NCBI GenBank assembly: GCA_022844015.1
Contig: JALHMO010000073.1
Coordinates: forward strand, 1-33,843
From: Reyranella sp.
Lineage (GTDB): Bacteria > Pseudomonadota > Alphaproteobacteria > Reyranellales > Reyranellaceae
DNA: 33,843 nucleotides
Direction: 5' to 3'
Positions 7,527-13,544 of the stretch are shown in pieces. Made by a program: the position numbers and the translations under genes. How positions within the stretch are numbered: the stretch's first letter is position 1; each line of letters begins with the position of its first letter. The notes under the pieces were generated by a model. It ran no database searches and was not told where the DNA came from. It saw nothing but the letters and a program-made list of their open reading frames with translations.

Positions 7527-8492
7527 ATGCGCCCGCTGAACCCGCGCCAGATCGAGGCGTTCCGCGCGGTCGTGCTGACCGGCAGCGTCGGCGCCGCGGC
7601 CGCCCTGATCAACGTCACGCAACCCGCGGTCAGCCGGCTGATCCGCGACCTGCAGCAGCGTCTCGGGCTGGTGCTGTTCGAGCGCCGCGGCACCGGGCTC
7701 GTCCCGACCAGCGAGGCGCTTTCGCTCTATGGCGAGGTCGAGCGCGCCTTCGTCGGGCTCGACCGCATCGCCGAGATGGCGACCGAGCTGCGCACGCGCC
7801 GCGCCGGCTTCCTGCGCATTGCCGCCCTGCCCGCGCTGGCCAACGGCTTCCTGCCCCGCTTCGTCGGCCGCTTCCTCGCCGACCGTCCCAAGCTCGACAT
7901 CGTGCTGTCGGGCCTGGTCTCGCACGCCGTCGTCACCGCCGTCGCGCACGGCCAGTGCGACCTGGGCTTCGCCGAGGCGTCGCTCGAGCACGCCGCCGTC
8001 CAGAAGGAGGACATGCCGGTCGCGCCGATGGTCGCGGTGCTGCCGCAGGCCCATCGCCTGGCGCGCAAGGCCCTGCTCCGCCCCGCCGACTTCGCAGGCG
8101 AGAGCTTCATCTCGCTCGGTCATACGACGCTCTCGCGCTTTCGCATCGACCGCGTGTTCGCCGAGCATGGCGTGACCCGGATCATGCGCATCGAGACGCC
8201 GCTGTCGGAGATCTCCTGCTCGCTCGCCGGCGCCGGCGCCGGGGTCACCCTCTGCGAGCCCTTCACGGCGACCGAGTACGCCACGCGCGGCATCGTCGCC
8301 CGCCCCTTCGAGCCGCGCATCGATTTCGAGTTCGCCGCCCTCACCGTCGCCCAGCGCAGCGTGCCGCCGGTGGCACGCGCGTTCATCGACGCCTTCCGCA
8401 CGCACGTCGCCGATTTCGTGCGCCGCGAAAGCTGGAGACGGCCTCCCAGCGGAGGTGCCCGCCGGAAGGGATCGAGAGCAGACATTGCATGA
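7527..8492 (+). CDS. LysR-family transcriptional regulator
   Basis: 321 residues from the ATG at 7527. The reading frame is open far upstream, but that part is antisense to the binding-protein gene. Seen: an N-terminal winged helix-turn-helix (RQIEAFRAVVLTGSVGAAAALINVTQPAVSRLIRDLQQ, split across residues 7-45) and an effector domain from about residue 90 with LRIAALPALANGFLP and GAGAGVTLCEPF. The HTH start MRPLNPRQIEAF resembles OccR/NocR-type and other amino-acid/opine regulators. Its divergence from the importer and oxidase operon suggests it senses the imported compound and activates the operon, with autoregulation through the palindrome overlapping its own leader. Confidence 0.92.
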   Translation: MRPLNPRQIEAFRAVVLTGSVGAAAALINVTQPAVSRLIRDLQQRLGLVLFERRGTGLVPTSEALSLYGEVERAFVGLDRIAEMATELRTRRAGFLRIAALPALANGFLPRFVGRFLADRPKLDIVLSGLVSHAVVTAVAHGQCDLGFAEASLEHAAVQKEDMPVAPMVAVLPQAHRLARKALLRPADFAGESFISLGHTTLSRFRIDRVFAEHGVTRIMRIETPLSEISCSLAGAGAGVTLCEPFTATEYATRGIVARPFEPRIDFEFAALTVAQRSVPPVARAFIDAFRTHVADFVRRESWRRPPSGGARRKGSRADIA

Positions 8493-8544
8493 CGGGAGTC
8501 ATGGCTGGGAACGCGCCACTCATGGGCGCCAACTTTTCGGTTCT

Positions 8545-8610
8545 CCTCCCCAGCTTCGCTTAGCGAAGCTGGGGAGGTGTCCGCGTAATCGCGGACGGAG
8601 GGGTCATGAG
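8545..8610 (+). repeat. Palindromic element E1, intact copy
   Basis: A perfect 16-bp inverted repeat with a single-base loop (8545-8577, CCTCCCCAGCTTCGCT / AGCGAAGCTGGGGAGG) is followed by stem two GTCCGCG-TAAT-CGCGGAC and GGAGGGGTCATGAG. It lies 52 bp after the LysR stop and could also end its transcript, although no U-tract follows. This copy defines the uninterrupted form of the family. Confidence 0.8.
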
Positions 8611-8624
8611 CCACGAGTCTCGGG

Positions 8625-8705
8625 CCCATGACCCCACCGTCGCCGTAAGACCCTTCGGCTTCGCTCAGGGCAGGCGGCGACACCGCCCCAGCTTCACTGG
8701 GGAGG
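8625..8705 (-). repeat. Palindromic element E1, inverted copy with a loop insertion
   Basis: On the minus strand this reads CCTCCCCAGTGAAGCTGGGG, then GTGTCGCCG, an insert of about 26 bp (8649-8674) containing CCCTGAGCGAAGCCGAAGG, then the matching second arm and GGTGGGGTCATGGG. The insert is the same sequence, in the same loop and the same orientation relative to E1, as in the copy at 987-1064. It faces the intact copy at 8545-8610, making a composite inverted pair. Confidence 0.75.
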
Positions 8706-8726
8706 AGAACTGAGCGCCGGAAATTC

Positions 8727-8890
8727 GACTGAGTCGCCAGTGCAATCGATTGCACGACGCCGTGCCGCCGAGAGCGCGCTACTCGCGTCGATGGGTCCGG
8801 ACCATTCGGGGCCTGATTGCACCGGAGCAGGCAATTGCAAGCACGGAGCAGGGAACCCTCGACACCCGTCACCGGGTGCACCCTGCCGAT
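8727..8890. other. Noncoding stretch with ATTGCAC words (possible degenerate array unit)
   Basis: A perfect 16-bp palindrome GTGCAATCGATTGCAC at 8740-8755 supplies an inverted and a direct copy of ATTGCAC. Further copies lie at 8816-8822 (exact) and 8834-8840 (ATTGCAA), 18 bp apart. A 10-bp palindrome GGGTGCACCC lies at 8874-8883. Spacing is close to that of words in the two units downstream, but the CCTTTG...AAGG core is not clearly present, so membership of the array is tentative. No coding sequence is convincing here. Confidence 0.4.
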
Positions 8891-8933
8891 GGTGATCGCC
8901 CACGCGCCGAAAAAGTAAATCGACGGTCTTTTC

Positions 8934-9045
8934 TTGCGGTCGGTGCGGTCGCTTGCGGTCGCATCCTTTGGAATCAAGGGGTTGCGCCGACCGCAAGAAG
9001 CCGTCTGGAACGCCTGGTGCGGTCGCACCCGCCGTCTTGCGGTCG
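8934..9045 (+). other. Noncoding array unit A (word TGCGGTCG)
   Basis: Direct words TGCGGTCG start at 8935, 8944 and 8954. The core CCTTTGGAATCAAGG lies at 8965-8979. One inverted copy CGACCGCAA is at 8988-8996, and two more direct words start at 9018 and 9038 (20 bp apart). The single inverted copy could pair with any of five direct copies. Reading frames that cross the region show no recognisable protein. Function is unknown; it could be a structured RNA or a cluster of protein-binding sites. Confidence 0.7.
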
Positions 9046-9120
9046 CAGTCATCCGGCGCCCGCTGTCCCGCAGTGTCGCCTCCCCCTTCCTGAAGCGGCC
9101 GGGGAAAGTCGGCCCGGAAT

Positions 9121-9262
9121 CTTGCGTCATTTGCGTCTCTGCGTCATCGGCCTTTGAAATCAAGGGCTTGGCTGTGACGCACCGGAATGGCGTTGCGTCG
9201 GCGATGGGTCGGCTTGCGTCGGTCATGGCGATCACGGTGATATCCTTTGAAGCGCGCGCGGC
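9121..9262 (+). other. Noncoding array unit B (word TGCGTCA/G)
   Basis: It has the same layout as unit A with a different word. Direct TGCGTC words start at 9123, 9132 and 9140. The core CCTTTGAAATCAAGG is at 9151-9165. One inverted copy TGACGCA is at 9175-9181, and two more direct TGCGTCG copies start at 9194 and 9215 (21 bp apart). A second half-core ATCCTTTGAAGCG follows at 9242-9254, with a looser counterpart CCTTCCTGAAGCG after unit A (about 9085-9097). The core-to-core distance between units is 186 bp. Confidence 0.7.
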
Positions 9263-9272
9263 ACGAACCTCC

Positions 9273-9296
9273 TTGCTGGGAGGGCCCTCCCGGCAA
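9273..9296. repeat. 24-bp near-perfect palindrome
   Basis: TTGC-T-GGGAGGGCCCTCCC-G-GCAA: a perfect 14-bp GC palindrome (9278-9291) flanked by matching TTGC/GCAA. It lies just after array unit B and starts with TTGC, the same four bases that open the words of the units. No U-tract follows, so it is not a standard terminator. The remaining 9297-9530 holds no recognisable gene or repeat. Confidence 0.6.
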
Positions 9297-9532
9297 CGAG
9301 CGTCCCAACGTCTGCACGCGACCTCACTGCGGGCTATCATGACGCTGAACAGGCAGCCAGGCCGGCAAGCCGGACTGGCTCTCTTCTGCAGCCACCATCG
9401 CGGGCTCTTGATTGAGCATGCCCTCGTCGGTTGGCTCGGGGCACGATCCTCACTGCCGGGAGTGCCCGCTGGTGGCGAGGTCAATCTGCCACAGTGGGCG
9501 TTCCCAACGCAGCGCGCGTCCTTCCGACAGGA

Positions 9533-9931
9533 TCACCCGAACTGCACGCCGTACTCGGAGGCGATCGCCATGATGTCGGGCGGCGTCAGCGGCCCCTTGC
9601 GGGCGGCCCGGTCGAAGTGGCGGAACATCTCGGCGAGCTGCACGCCCGGGCTCGCGATGACGACCAGCGTCACCGCACCATCGGTATCGTTGCGAAAGCC
9701 GTGCAGCTGGCCGGGCTCGAACGTGCGGCAAGCGCCCGGGCCGACCGTGGTTTCCCCGCCCTCCCCGATCAGCGTCAGCTCGCCTTCCATCACCAGCAAG
9801 GTCTCCTCGTCGTGGTCGTGCCGATGCGGCGGCACGAAGTAGCCCGGCGGGATGGGGTTCTCGGCGATGAACATCCCGGCCTCGCGCCGCACAATCATCG
9901 CGGCGCCCATCACGTCCAAAGTCTCGGTCAT
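9533..9931 (-). CDS. Cupin-domain protein
   Basis: 132 residues from the ATG at 9929-9931, chosen because the GGAG of the sequence ATGGAGGACGAC just upstream serves as its ribosome-binding site; a start four codons earlier is possible. Seen: cupin motif 1 PPHRHDHDEETLLVMEGELTL (two His, a Glu and a conserved Gly) and motif 2 PGQLHGFRND, forming the metal-binding beta-barrel. Cupins of this size are dioxygenases, isomerases or small-molecule sensors. The specific function is unknown. It diverges from the LysR gene at 10033 across about 100 bp, a common arrangement for a LysR-controlled enzyme. Confidence 0.85.
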   Translation of the reverse strand: MTETLDVMGAAMIVRREAGMFIAENPIPPGYFVPPHRHDHDEETLLVMEGELTLIGEGGETTVGPGACRTFEPGQLHGFRNDTDGAVTLVVIASPGVQLAEMFRHFDRAARKGPLTPPDIMAIASEYGVQFG

Positions 9932-10032
9932 GTCGTCCTCCATGTTGCGACGGGCCGACAGGTACGCCGCCGCCCGGTCCGCGAGCAGACGGTCGTTCTG
10001 GACAGATCGTTCGCCCTGGCGAACAATCGGCC
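9932..10032. promoter_or_regulatory. Divergent cupin/LysR control region with a palindromic operator
   Basis: A perfect inverted repeat GTTCGCC-CT-GGCGAAC (10009-10024) lies 8 bp before the LysR ATG. It has the size and place expected of a LysR-type operator covering the regulator's own promoter and acting on the divergent cupin gene. No clear -35/-10 pair can be called with confidence. Confidence 0.55.
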
Positions 10033-10920
10033 ATGGACGCGTTCGCCGGCATCGAGGCCTTCGCTGCTGTCGTCGAGCGCGGCAGCTTCACCGCCGCGGC
10101 AACCTCGTTGCAGACGGCGAAGTCATCGGTCAGCGAGACGGTGCGCGCGCTCGAGGAGCGGCTCGGCGTGCGCCTGCTCGAGCGCACGACGCGCCGGGTG
10201 CGGCCGACCGAGGCCGGAGCCGCGTACTACGCGCAGTGCCGCCGTCTGCTGGACGCGGCGGCGGCGGCGCGCAGCGAGGCCCAGGCAGCGCACAGGCATC
10301 CGGCCGGCAAGCTGCGCGTCGGCGCGCCCGACGCGTTCGCCGAGCGCTACATCGTGCCGGGCCTCGGCGCCTTCCTGGCCGCCTGGCCGACGATCTCGAT
10401 CGAGCTGGTCGAGGCGGCGGGCGCCGCCGATTTGGTCGACCAGCAGCTCGACCTCGCCATCCGTATCGTCGAGAGGCCCGAGCCGCGCCTGGTGGTACGC
10501 CGCATCGCCACCTCGCGCATCGTCATCGTCGCCTCGCCAAGCTACCTCGCCGGCGCCGGCACGCCGCAACGGCCGCGCGACATCCTGGCTCATCGCCTGA
10601 TCGCCTTCGCGCCGCTCGCCTGGCGCGACACCTGGCGGTTCGGCCAGGAGACCATTGCGGTGCAGCCGCGGCTGCTGACCAACAGCGGCGAATCCCTGCG
10701 GACCGCCGCCCTCGCCGGCCTCGGTCTCGCGCCGGCGCCGGAATGGCTCGTCGCCGATGCGCTGGTCGCCGGCCGGCTGACCCGCGTGCTGGCCGACCAC
10801 GAGCCGCCGTCGGGCGGCATCTACGCCGTCTACCCGACCAACCGCCTGCTGGCGCCGCGCGTGCGCGTCTTCGTCGACCACATCGCGCGCGACCTGCGCG
10901 CCCGCGGGCTGACGCGCTGA
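10033..10920 (+). CDS. LysR-family transcriptional regulator
   Basis: 295 residues, normal for the family. Seen: N-terminal HTH (IEAFAAVVERGSFTAAATSL...SSVSETVRALEERLGVRLLERTTRRV, about residues 7-55) and an effector-binding domain with KLRVGAPDAFAERYIVPGL at about residue 95 and a final LLAPRVRVFVDHIA helix. It belongs to the PA0477/DmlR-like group by its LLERTTRRVRPTEAG signature. It probably controls the divergent cupin gene and itself through the palindrome at 10009-10024. A 117-bp piece closely related to its residues 170-208 recurs at 11504-11620. Its 3' end directly abuts a truncated PIN toxin gene, suggesting a rearrangement point. Confidence 0.92.
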   Translation: MDAFAGIEAFAAVVERGSFTAAATSLQTAKSSVSETVRALEERLGVRLLERTTRRVRPTEAGAAYYAQCRRLLDAAAAARSEAQAAHRHPAGKLRVGAPDAFAERYIVPGLGAFLAAWPTISIELVEAAGAADLVDQQLDLAIRIVERPEPRLVVRRIATSRIVIVASPSYLAGAGTPQRPRDILAHRLIAFAPLAWRDTWRFGQETIAVQPRLLTNSGESLRTAALAGLGLAPAPEWLVADALVAGRLTRVLADHEPPSGGIYAVYPTNRLLAPRVRVFVDHIARDLRARGLTR

Positions 10921-10958
10921 GGAGCGGGACCTGTATCCAAACGGCTATCGTCGACATA

Positions 10959-11132
10959 CTAGCGGAACTTCGGCCGGGCGATCCGCGTCTCCAATTCTTC
11001 GAGCAACTCTCTCGAAACGATGATGATCGCGTTTGCGAGCGCCCAGTCCAAACATGCAAGAGAAGTACCGAAGGGGGAAAGAAGCGCGCTGATCAACACA
11101 TTCGTATCGAGGACGACCCGCTCAACCCTCAT
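10959..11132 (-). pseudogene. PIN-domain toxin, truncated remnant
   Basis: 57 codons, ATG at 11130-11132 to a TAG at 10959-10961. The translation begins MRVERVVLDTNVLISALLSP, the first strand of PIN nucleases with the catalytic Asp and Asn, and runs to SRELLEELETRIARPKFR, where full-length COG1569-type toxins (about 140 residues) continue for another 80 residues with the remaining acidic residues. The stop codon and the LysR gene end lie where the rest should be. It overlaps the antitoxin by 11 bp, the usual antitoxin-toxin order. It should be inactive, because the other catalytic acids are missing. Confidence 0.8.
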
Positions 11133-11391
11133 CGCTCATGAGCCGCTCGTGCTCGGCCTCCGTCAGGCCGCGTTCGACGGCTTCACGATGAGTTGACGAA
11201 ATCGTCTCGCGCAAGCGCACCTTGGCTTCTCGACGAATGCGGTCTTGCTCCTCCAACCGCTCGAACTCCGACGGAGAAAGCACGACCGCCACTGCTTCGC
11301 CCTTTTCCAGAACAGTTACCGGTTCGCTGCGAACGGCCTCGATCAGCTCCTGAAGCTTGATTTGGCCGGTATCGTTCGACAGCGTTCGCAT
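11122..11391 (-). CDS. Type II antitoxin, Phd/YefM family
   Basis: 89 residues from an ATG with a GAGG site nine bases upstream. Seen: the Phd/YefM N-terminal DNA-binding fold with KLQELIEAVRSEPVTVLEKGEAVAVVLSPSEFERLEE split over residues 12-48, and a charged C-terminal tail that in relatives wraps the toxin. It is intact while its PIN toxin partner immediately downstream (11-bp overlap) is truncated, so it would now act as an orphan antitoxin or DNA-binding repressor. It may neutralise a related toxin elsewhere in the genome. Confidence 0.88.
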   Translation of the reverse strand: MRTLSNDTGQIKLQELIEAVRSEPVTVLEKGEAVAVVLSPSEFERLEEQDRIRREAKVRLRETISSTHREAVERGLTEAEHERLMSDEG

Positions 11392-11503
11392 CGGTCAATT
11401 CCTCGCCAGATAGGATAGCAAAGCCTCTCCGCAAGCCGAACGCATATCGGTTCCGAGCACCTGGCCGGCCAGTTGCGCAGCGTCGCACCCGACGCGTCAG
11501 CCG

Positions 11504-11620
11504 AGCTACCTCCTCGGCTCCGGCACGCCGCGGCGGCCACGCGACATCCTGGCCCTTCGCCAGATTGGCGTCGCACCGCTCGCTCGGCGCGACACCTGGA
11601 GATTCGGTCAGGAGACCCCC
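11504..11620 (+). pseudogene. LysR gene fragment (effector domain)
   Basis: This 117-bp stretch aligns without gaps to 10540-10656 of the LysR gene, about 82% identical by hand count. It encodes SYLLGSGTPRRPRDILAL and RRDTWRFGQET against SYLAGAGTPQRPRDILAH and WRDTWRFGQET. Sequence just upstream (about 11472-11503) resembles another part of the same gene (PDAFAE region), suggesting an internal deletion. It continues in frame into the BrnT remnant. Confidence 0.75.
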
Positions 11621-11734
11621 GACCTTGTCGGGTGCGTGTTGTTGCTGGTCGTTCACATCTGGCCGAAAGAATTCGAAAATGGCGAACAGGTCGGTCGCAT
11701 CAGCGCCCGCAAGGCCACCGCACACGAAAGGTGA
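11621..11734 (+). pseudogene. BrnT toxin, 3' remnant
   Basis: In the frame ending at TGA 11732-11734 the sequence reads VLLLVVHIWPKEFENG then GRISARKATAHER, matching the last strand and the conserved RISARKAT helix of BrnT ribonuclease toxins (about 90 residues). The first half of the toxin, including most of the active site, is gone and is replaced by the LysR fragment. The intact brnA begins five bases later, in the normal brnT-brnA order. Confidence 0.75.
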
Positions 11735-11738
11735 TCTT

Positions 11739-12044
11739 ATGAAGAAGGGAACTTCCAAGTCGTTGACTCCCCGGCAGCGAGCGGAGCTGAAGTCGCTCGC
11801 GGCACTCCCCGACGATGCCATCGATACGTCAGACGCCCCGGAACTCGTCGACTGGTCCGCGGCCAAACGCGGTCTCTTCTATCGGCCCGTCAAGCAGCAG
11901 CTGACTCTCCGGCTGGATGCCGATGTCGTTGCCTGGTTCAAGGGCCACACGACATCCGGCGAGGGCTACCAAACCCGGATCAATCGGGCGCTACGCGAAT
12001 ACGTGCAGGGGCAAGCGCGCGAAACTCGGCGATCGAGGGCTTGA
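11739..12044 (+). CDS. brnA: BrnA-family antitoxin
   Basis: 101 residues from the ATG at 11739, with an AAAGGTG site inside the end of the brnT remnant. Seen: a charged N-terminal region that in relatives binds the toxin (VDWSAAKRGLFYRPVKQ) and a C-terminal ribbon-helix-helix domain QLTLRLDADVVAWFKG followed by GEGYQTRINRALREYV. This is the BrnA (COG3514) layout. In intact systems BrnA neutralises BrnT and represses the operon. Here the toxin is truncated, so BrnA is an orphan. The terminal basic tail (RETRRSRA) is slightly longer than usual. Confidence 0.88.
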   Translation: MKKGTSKSLTPRQRAELKSLAALPDDAIDTSDAPELVDWSAAKRGLFYRPVKQQLTLRLDADVVAWFKGHTTSGEGYQTRINRALREYVQGQARETRRSRA

Positions 12045-12108
12045 GGCAAGGCGCCTCGAGACGTCTCCAAGAGCACGGCTTGCCGCCGCCGAGCTCGGTG
12101 TCTCGCGA

Positions 12109-12183
12109 TCAGCGCTCAGCGCCCGGCCCTTCCGGCTCCTCGGGCGGGATGGCGAGGATGGCTGAACTGTCCACCACCATCAT
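12109..12183 (-). pseudogene. VapC toxin, 5' remnant
   Basis: From ATG 12181-12183, overlapping the vapB stop as ATGA, the frame reads [19 protein letters not shown] and stops at TGA 12109-12111, only 24 residues. VVDSSAILAI is the first catalytic strand of VapC PIN nucleases, which normally are about 130 residues long. The following sequence down to the brnA end shows no clear VapC continuation in any frame, so the rest is deleted or scrambled. Confidence 0.75.
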
Positions 12184-12452
12184 CTCGGCGAGCCTGGCTG
12201 CCCGGGCGTGTCGCCGGAAGCTTCGTCCCACTCCTCCTCGGTGACCGGGCGGCGGTCGAACAAATACGCCTGCTTGCGCACGAAAGCTTGAACACGGGCA
12301 ACATAGTCGCCCTTAGCCGCTTGGTCGGCACGCACCCGCTCGAGCCGTTCGTGCAGAGCCTTGGTGATGGCGTCGGTCATGGTCTCCCCGGTGAGGCGGG
12401 ACAACTCCCGCGCCAGCCTGTCGGCTTCCTCGGTTTTGATTCTCAAAGCCAT
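12180..12452 (-). CDS. vapB: VapB-family antitoxin (Rv0623/PSK type)
   Basis: 90 residues from the ATG at 12450-12452; a GTG four codons upstream is also in frame. Seen: [20 protein letters not shown] and [20 protein letters not shown], the antitoxin strand-helix-helix of the PSK/Rv0623 group, followed by a tail containing [15 protein letters not shown] that in relatives contacts VapC. The ATGA overlap with the toxin start is typical, but the toxin is reduced to 24 codons. This is the third intact antitoxin with a broken toxin in 1.5 kb. Confidence 0.88.
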   Translation of the reverse strand: MALRIKTEEADRLARELSRLTGETMTDAITKALHERLERVRADQAAKGDYVARVQAFVRKQAYLFDRRPVTEEEWDEASGDTPGQPGSPR

Positions 12453-12643
12453 GCCGATTCCCACTTCTGGATCGATCGTCTAGATCGCACTCGGGCGAAG
12501 TTCGCCTCAAGTACAAGGTCGGTACCATAGCCGAGACTCAGTATCCGGACGCGCTCGCCTGCGACGTCACGCTAACGCCCAGCTCCCTCGGATTTGAGCA
12601 CGGTGAGATTGACAAGCATGAGGGCGAGAGCCATTTTGCCCCA
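12453..12643. other. Intergenic region, left edge of the copper island
   Basis: The 191 bp between vapB and the first copper-island gene contain no gene I can support. A rightward promoter for the island should lie here, but no copper-regulator palindrome or clear -35/-10 pair was recognised. Confidence 0.3.
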
Positions 12644-13165
12644 ATGCGTTGGACCAATCCCGTTCGTTTGCTGATGCGAGCACTGGCGCTCGCTGCAGTG
12701 GGATTCGTTTTGGCGGCAGGTGCGGCCGCCGCGCATGAACGGTACATAGCCGCCCACGCTCAGGAGCATCACTCGGTGATGCAGATGGTGTCTTCAGCAC
12801 ACCATTCAGACGACTATGCCAGACCGGAACTCCCCGCGGATATGGCGGTACAACCCGGTTACACGGTTCGCTATGTAGCGTATCGGTCGGGCGACGTCGC
12901 GCCGGCCCTCCATGAGGCGACCCTGGCAGTCGAACCCGGGAATTTGACCCATAGTGCAGCCAGCGACGCACCATGCTCGGAGAACCGGGCCGATGGTGAT
13001 GTCTCAGGTAGTTGCTGCACGATGGCGTGCCATGCGGCACTGCCGACGTCACGCTTCGGCCATCCGGGCAGCCAGAGCCTGTCCGGTCTTCGCGTCGCTG
13101 GATTGACCAACATGTTGGTAGGGCGGTCGAACGACCGAGCCGAACGACCGCCCAGAATCGGCTGA
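12644..13165 (+). CDS. Cys/His-rich membrane or periplasmic protein of metal-tolerance loci
   Basis: 173 residues from the ATG at 12644; an ATG at 12674 is an alternative, and neither has a strong ribosome-binding site. Seen: an N-terminal membrane segment or signal (LLMRALALAAVGFVLAAGAAAAH), a His-rich stretch (HAQEHHSVMQMVSSAHHSDD) and a SCCTMACHAALP motif near residues 122-133 that could bind Cu or another soft metal, then a basic tail ending RAERPPRIG. Small proteins with a CC-x2-CHAAL motif and this tail are often found beside heavy-metal efflux genes. Their function is not established. It is probably the first gene of the rightward copper cluster. Confidence 0.65.
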   Translation: MRWTNPVRLLMRALALAAVGFVLAAGAAAAHERYIAAHAQEHHSVMQMVSSAHHSDDYARPELPADMAVQPGYTVRYVAYRSGDVAPALHEATLAVEPGNLTHSAASDAPCSENRADGDVSGSCCTMACHAALPTSRFGHPGSQSLSGLRVAGLTNMLVGRSNDRAERPPRIG

Positions 13166-13319
13166 TCGGTCCGCGCCGAAGGCGCGTGTCCGGTATTCAG
13201 CCCGTTTGGGCCTGACGCCACCGAGCACCTGACCTGCGCGGACTGTCGCGATCGAACCGCCACTCGGCGGCGCAGATCGCTGTCTTGCTGCCGGTCAACT
13301 CTCGCTCGGATCGTCGCCC

Positions 13320-13544
13320 ATGAAATCGCTGTCCATCCTGATTCTCGCCCTTGCGGGAACTGCCTGCAGTGCGCCTCCGCTTCCCGAGCTGTCGTCGACG
13401 GATGCGTCCAGCCCCGAAGCGCCGGCTGTCGGTGCGCCGTACCAGCCGGTGATGTCGGGAACGGCACCACACGTGCCAGTCGGTCTGAAACCCTGGCGTG
13501 AACTCAACGATCGCGTTGCCCCTGGCGCCGGGCGGTCGCAATGA
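13320..13544 (+). CDS. Small lipoprotein-like protein upstream of the outer-membrane factor
   Basis: 74 residues. Seen: a short signal sequence SLSILILALAGTACS with a Cys at residue 16 that may be lipidated (the lipobox is imperfect), then a Pro-rich segment with YQPVMSG and PWRELNDRVAPG. Short proteins of this shape occur just before TolC-type genes in copper-tolerance clusters, and the last codons overlap the TolC start as ATGA, so translation is coupled. Function is unknown; assembly of, or association with, the efflux channel is a reasonable guess. Confidence 0.65.
   Translation: MKSLSILILALAGTACSAPPLPELSSTDASSPEAPAVGAPYQPVMSGTAPHVPVGLKPWRELNDRVAPGAGRSQ

Noticed and set aside
8934-9221. 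CRISPR or TIGR-type array
   Set aside because: Repeats are 7-9 bp, irregularly spaced and include inverted copies; no unique spacers of constant length and no cas or tas gene.
8120-9842. Long frames crossing the array region on both strands
   Set aside because: Their translations are low-complexity, follow the repeats, and show no recognisable domain or ribosome-binding site.
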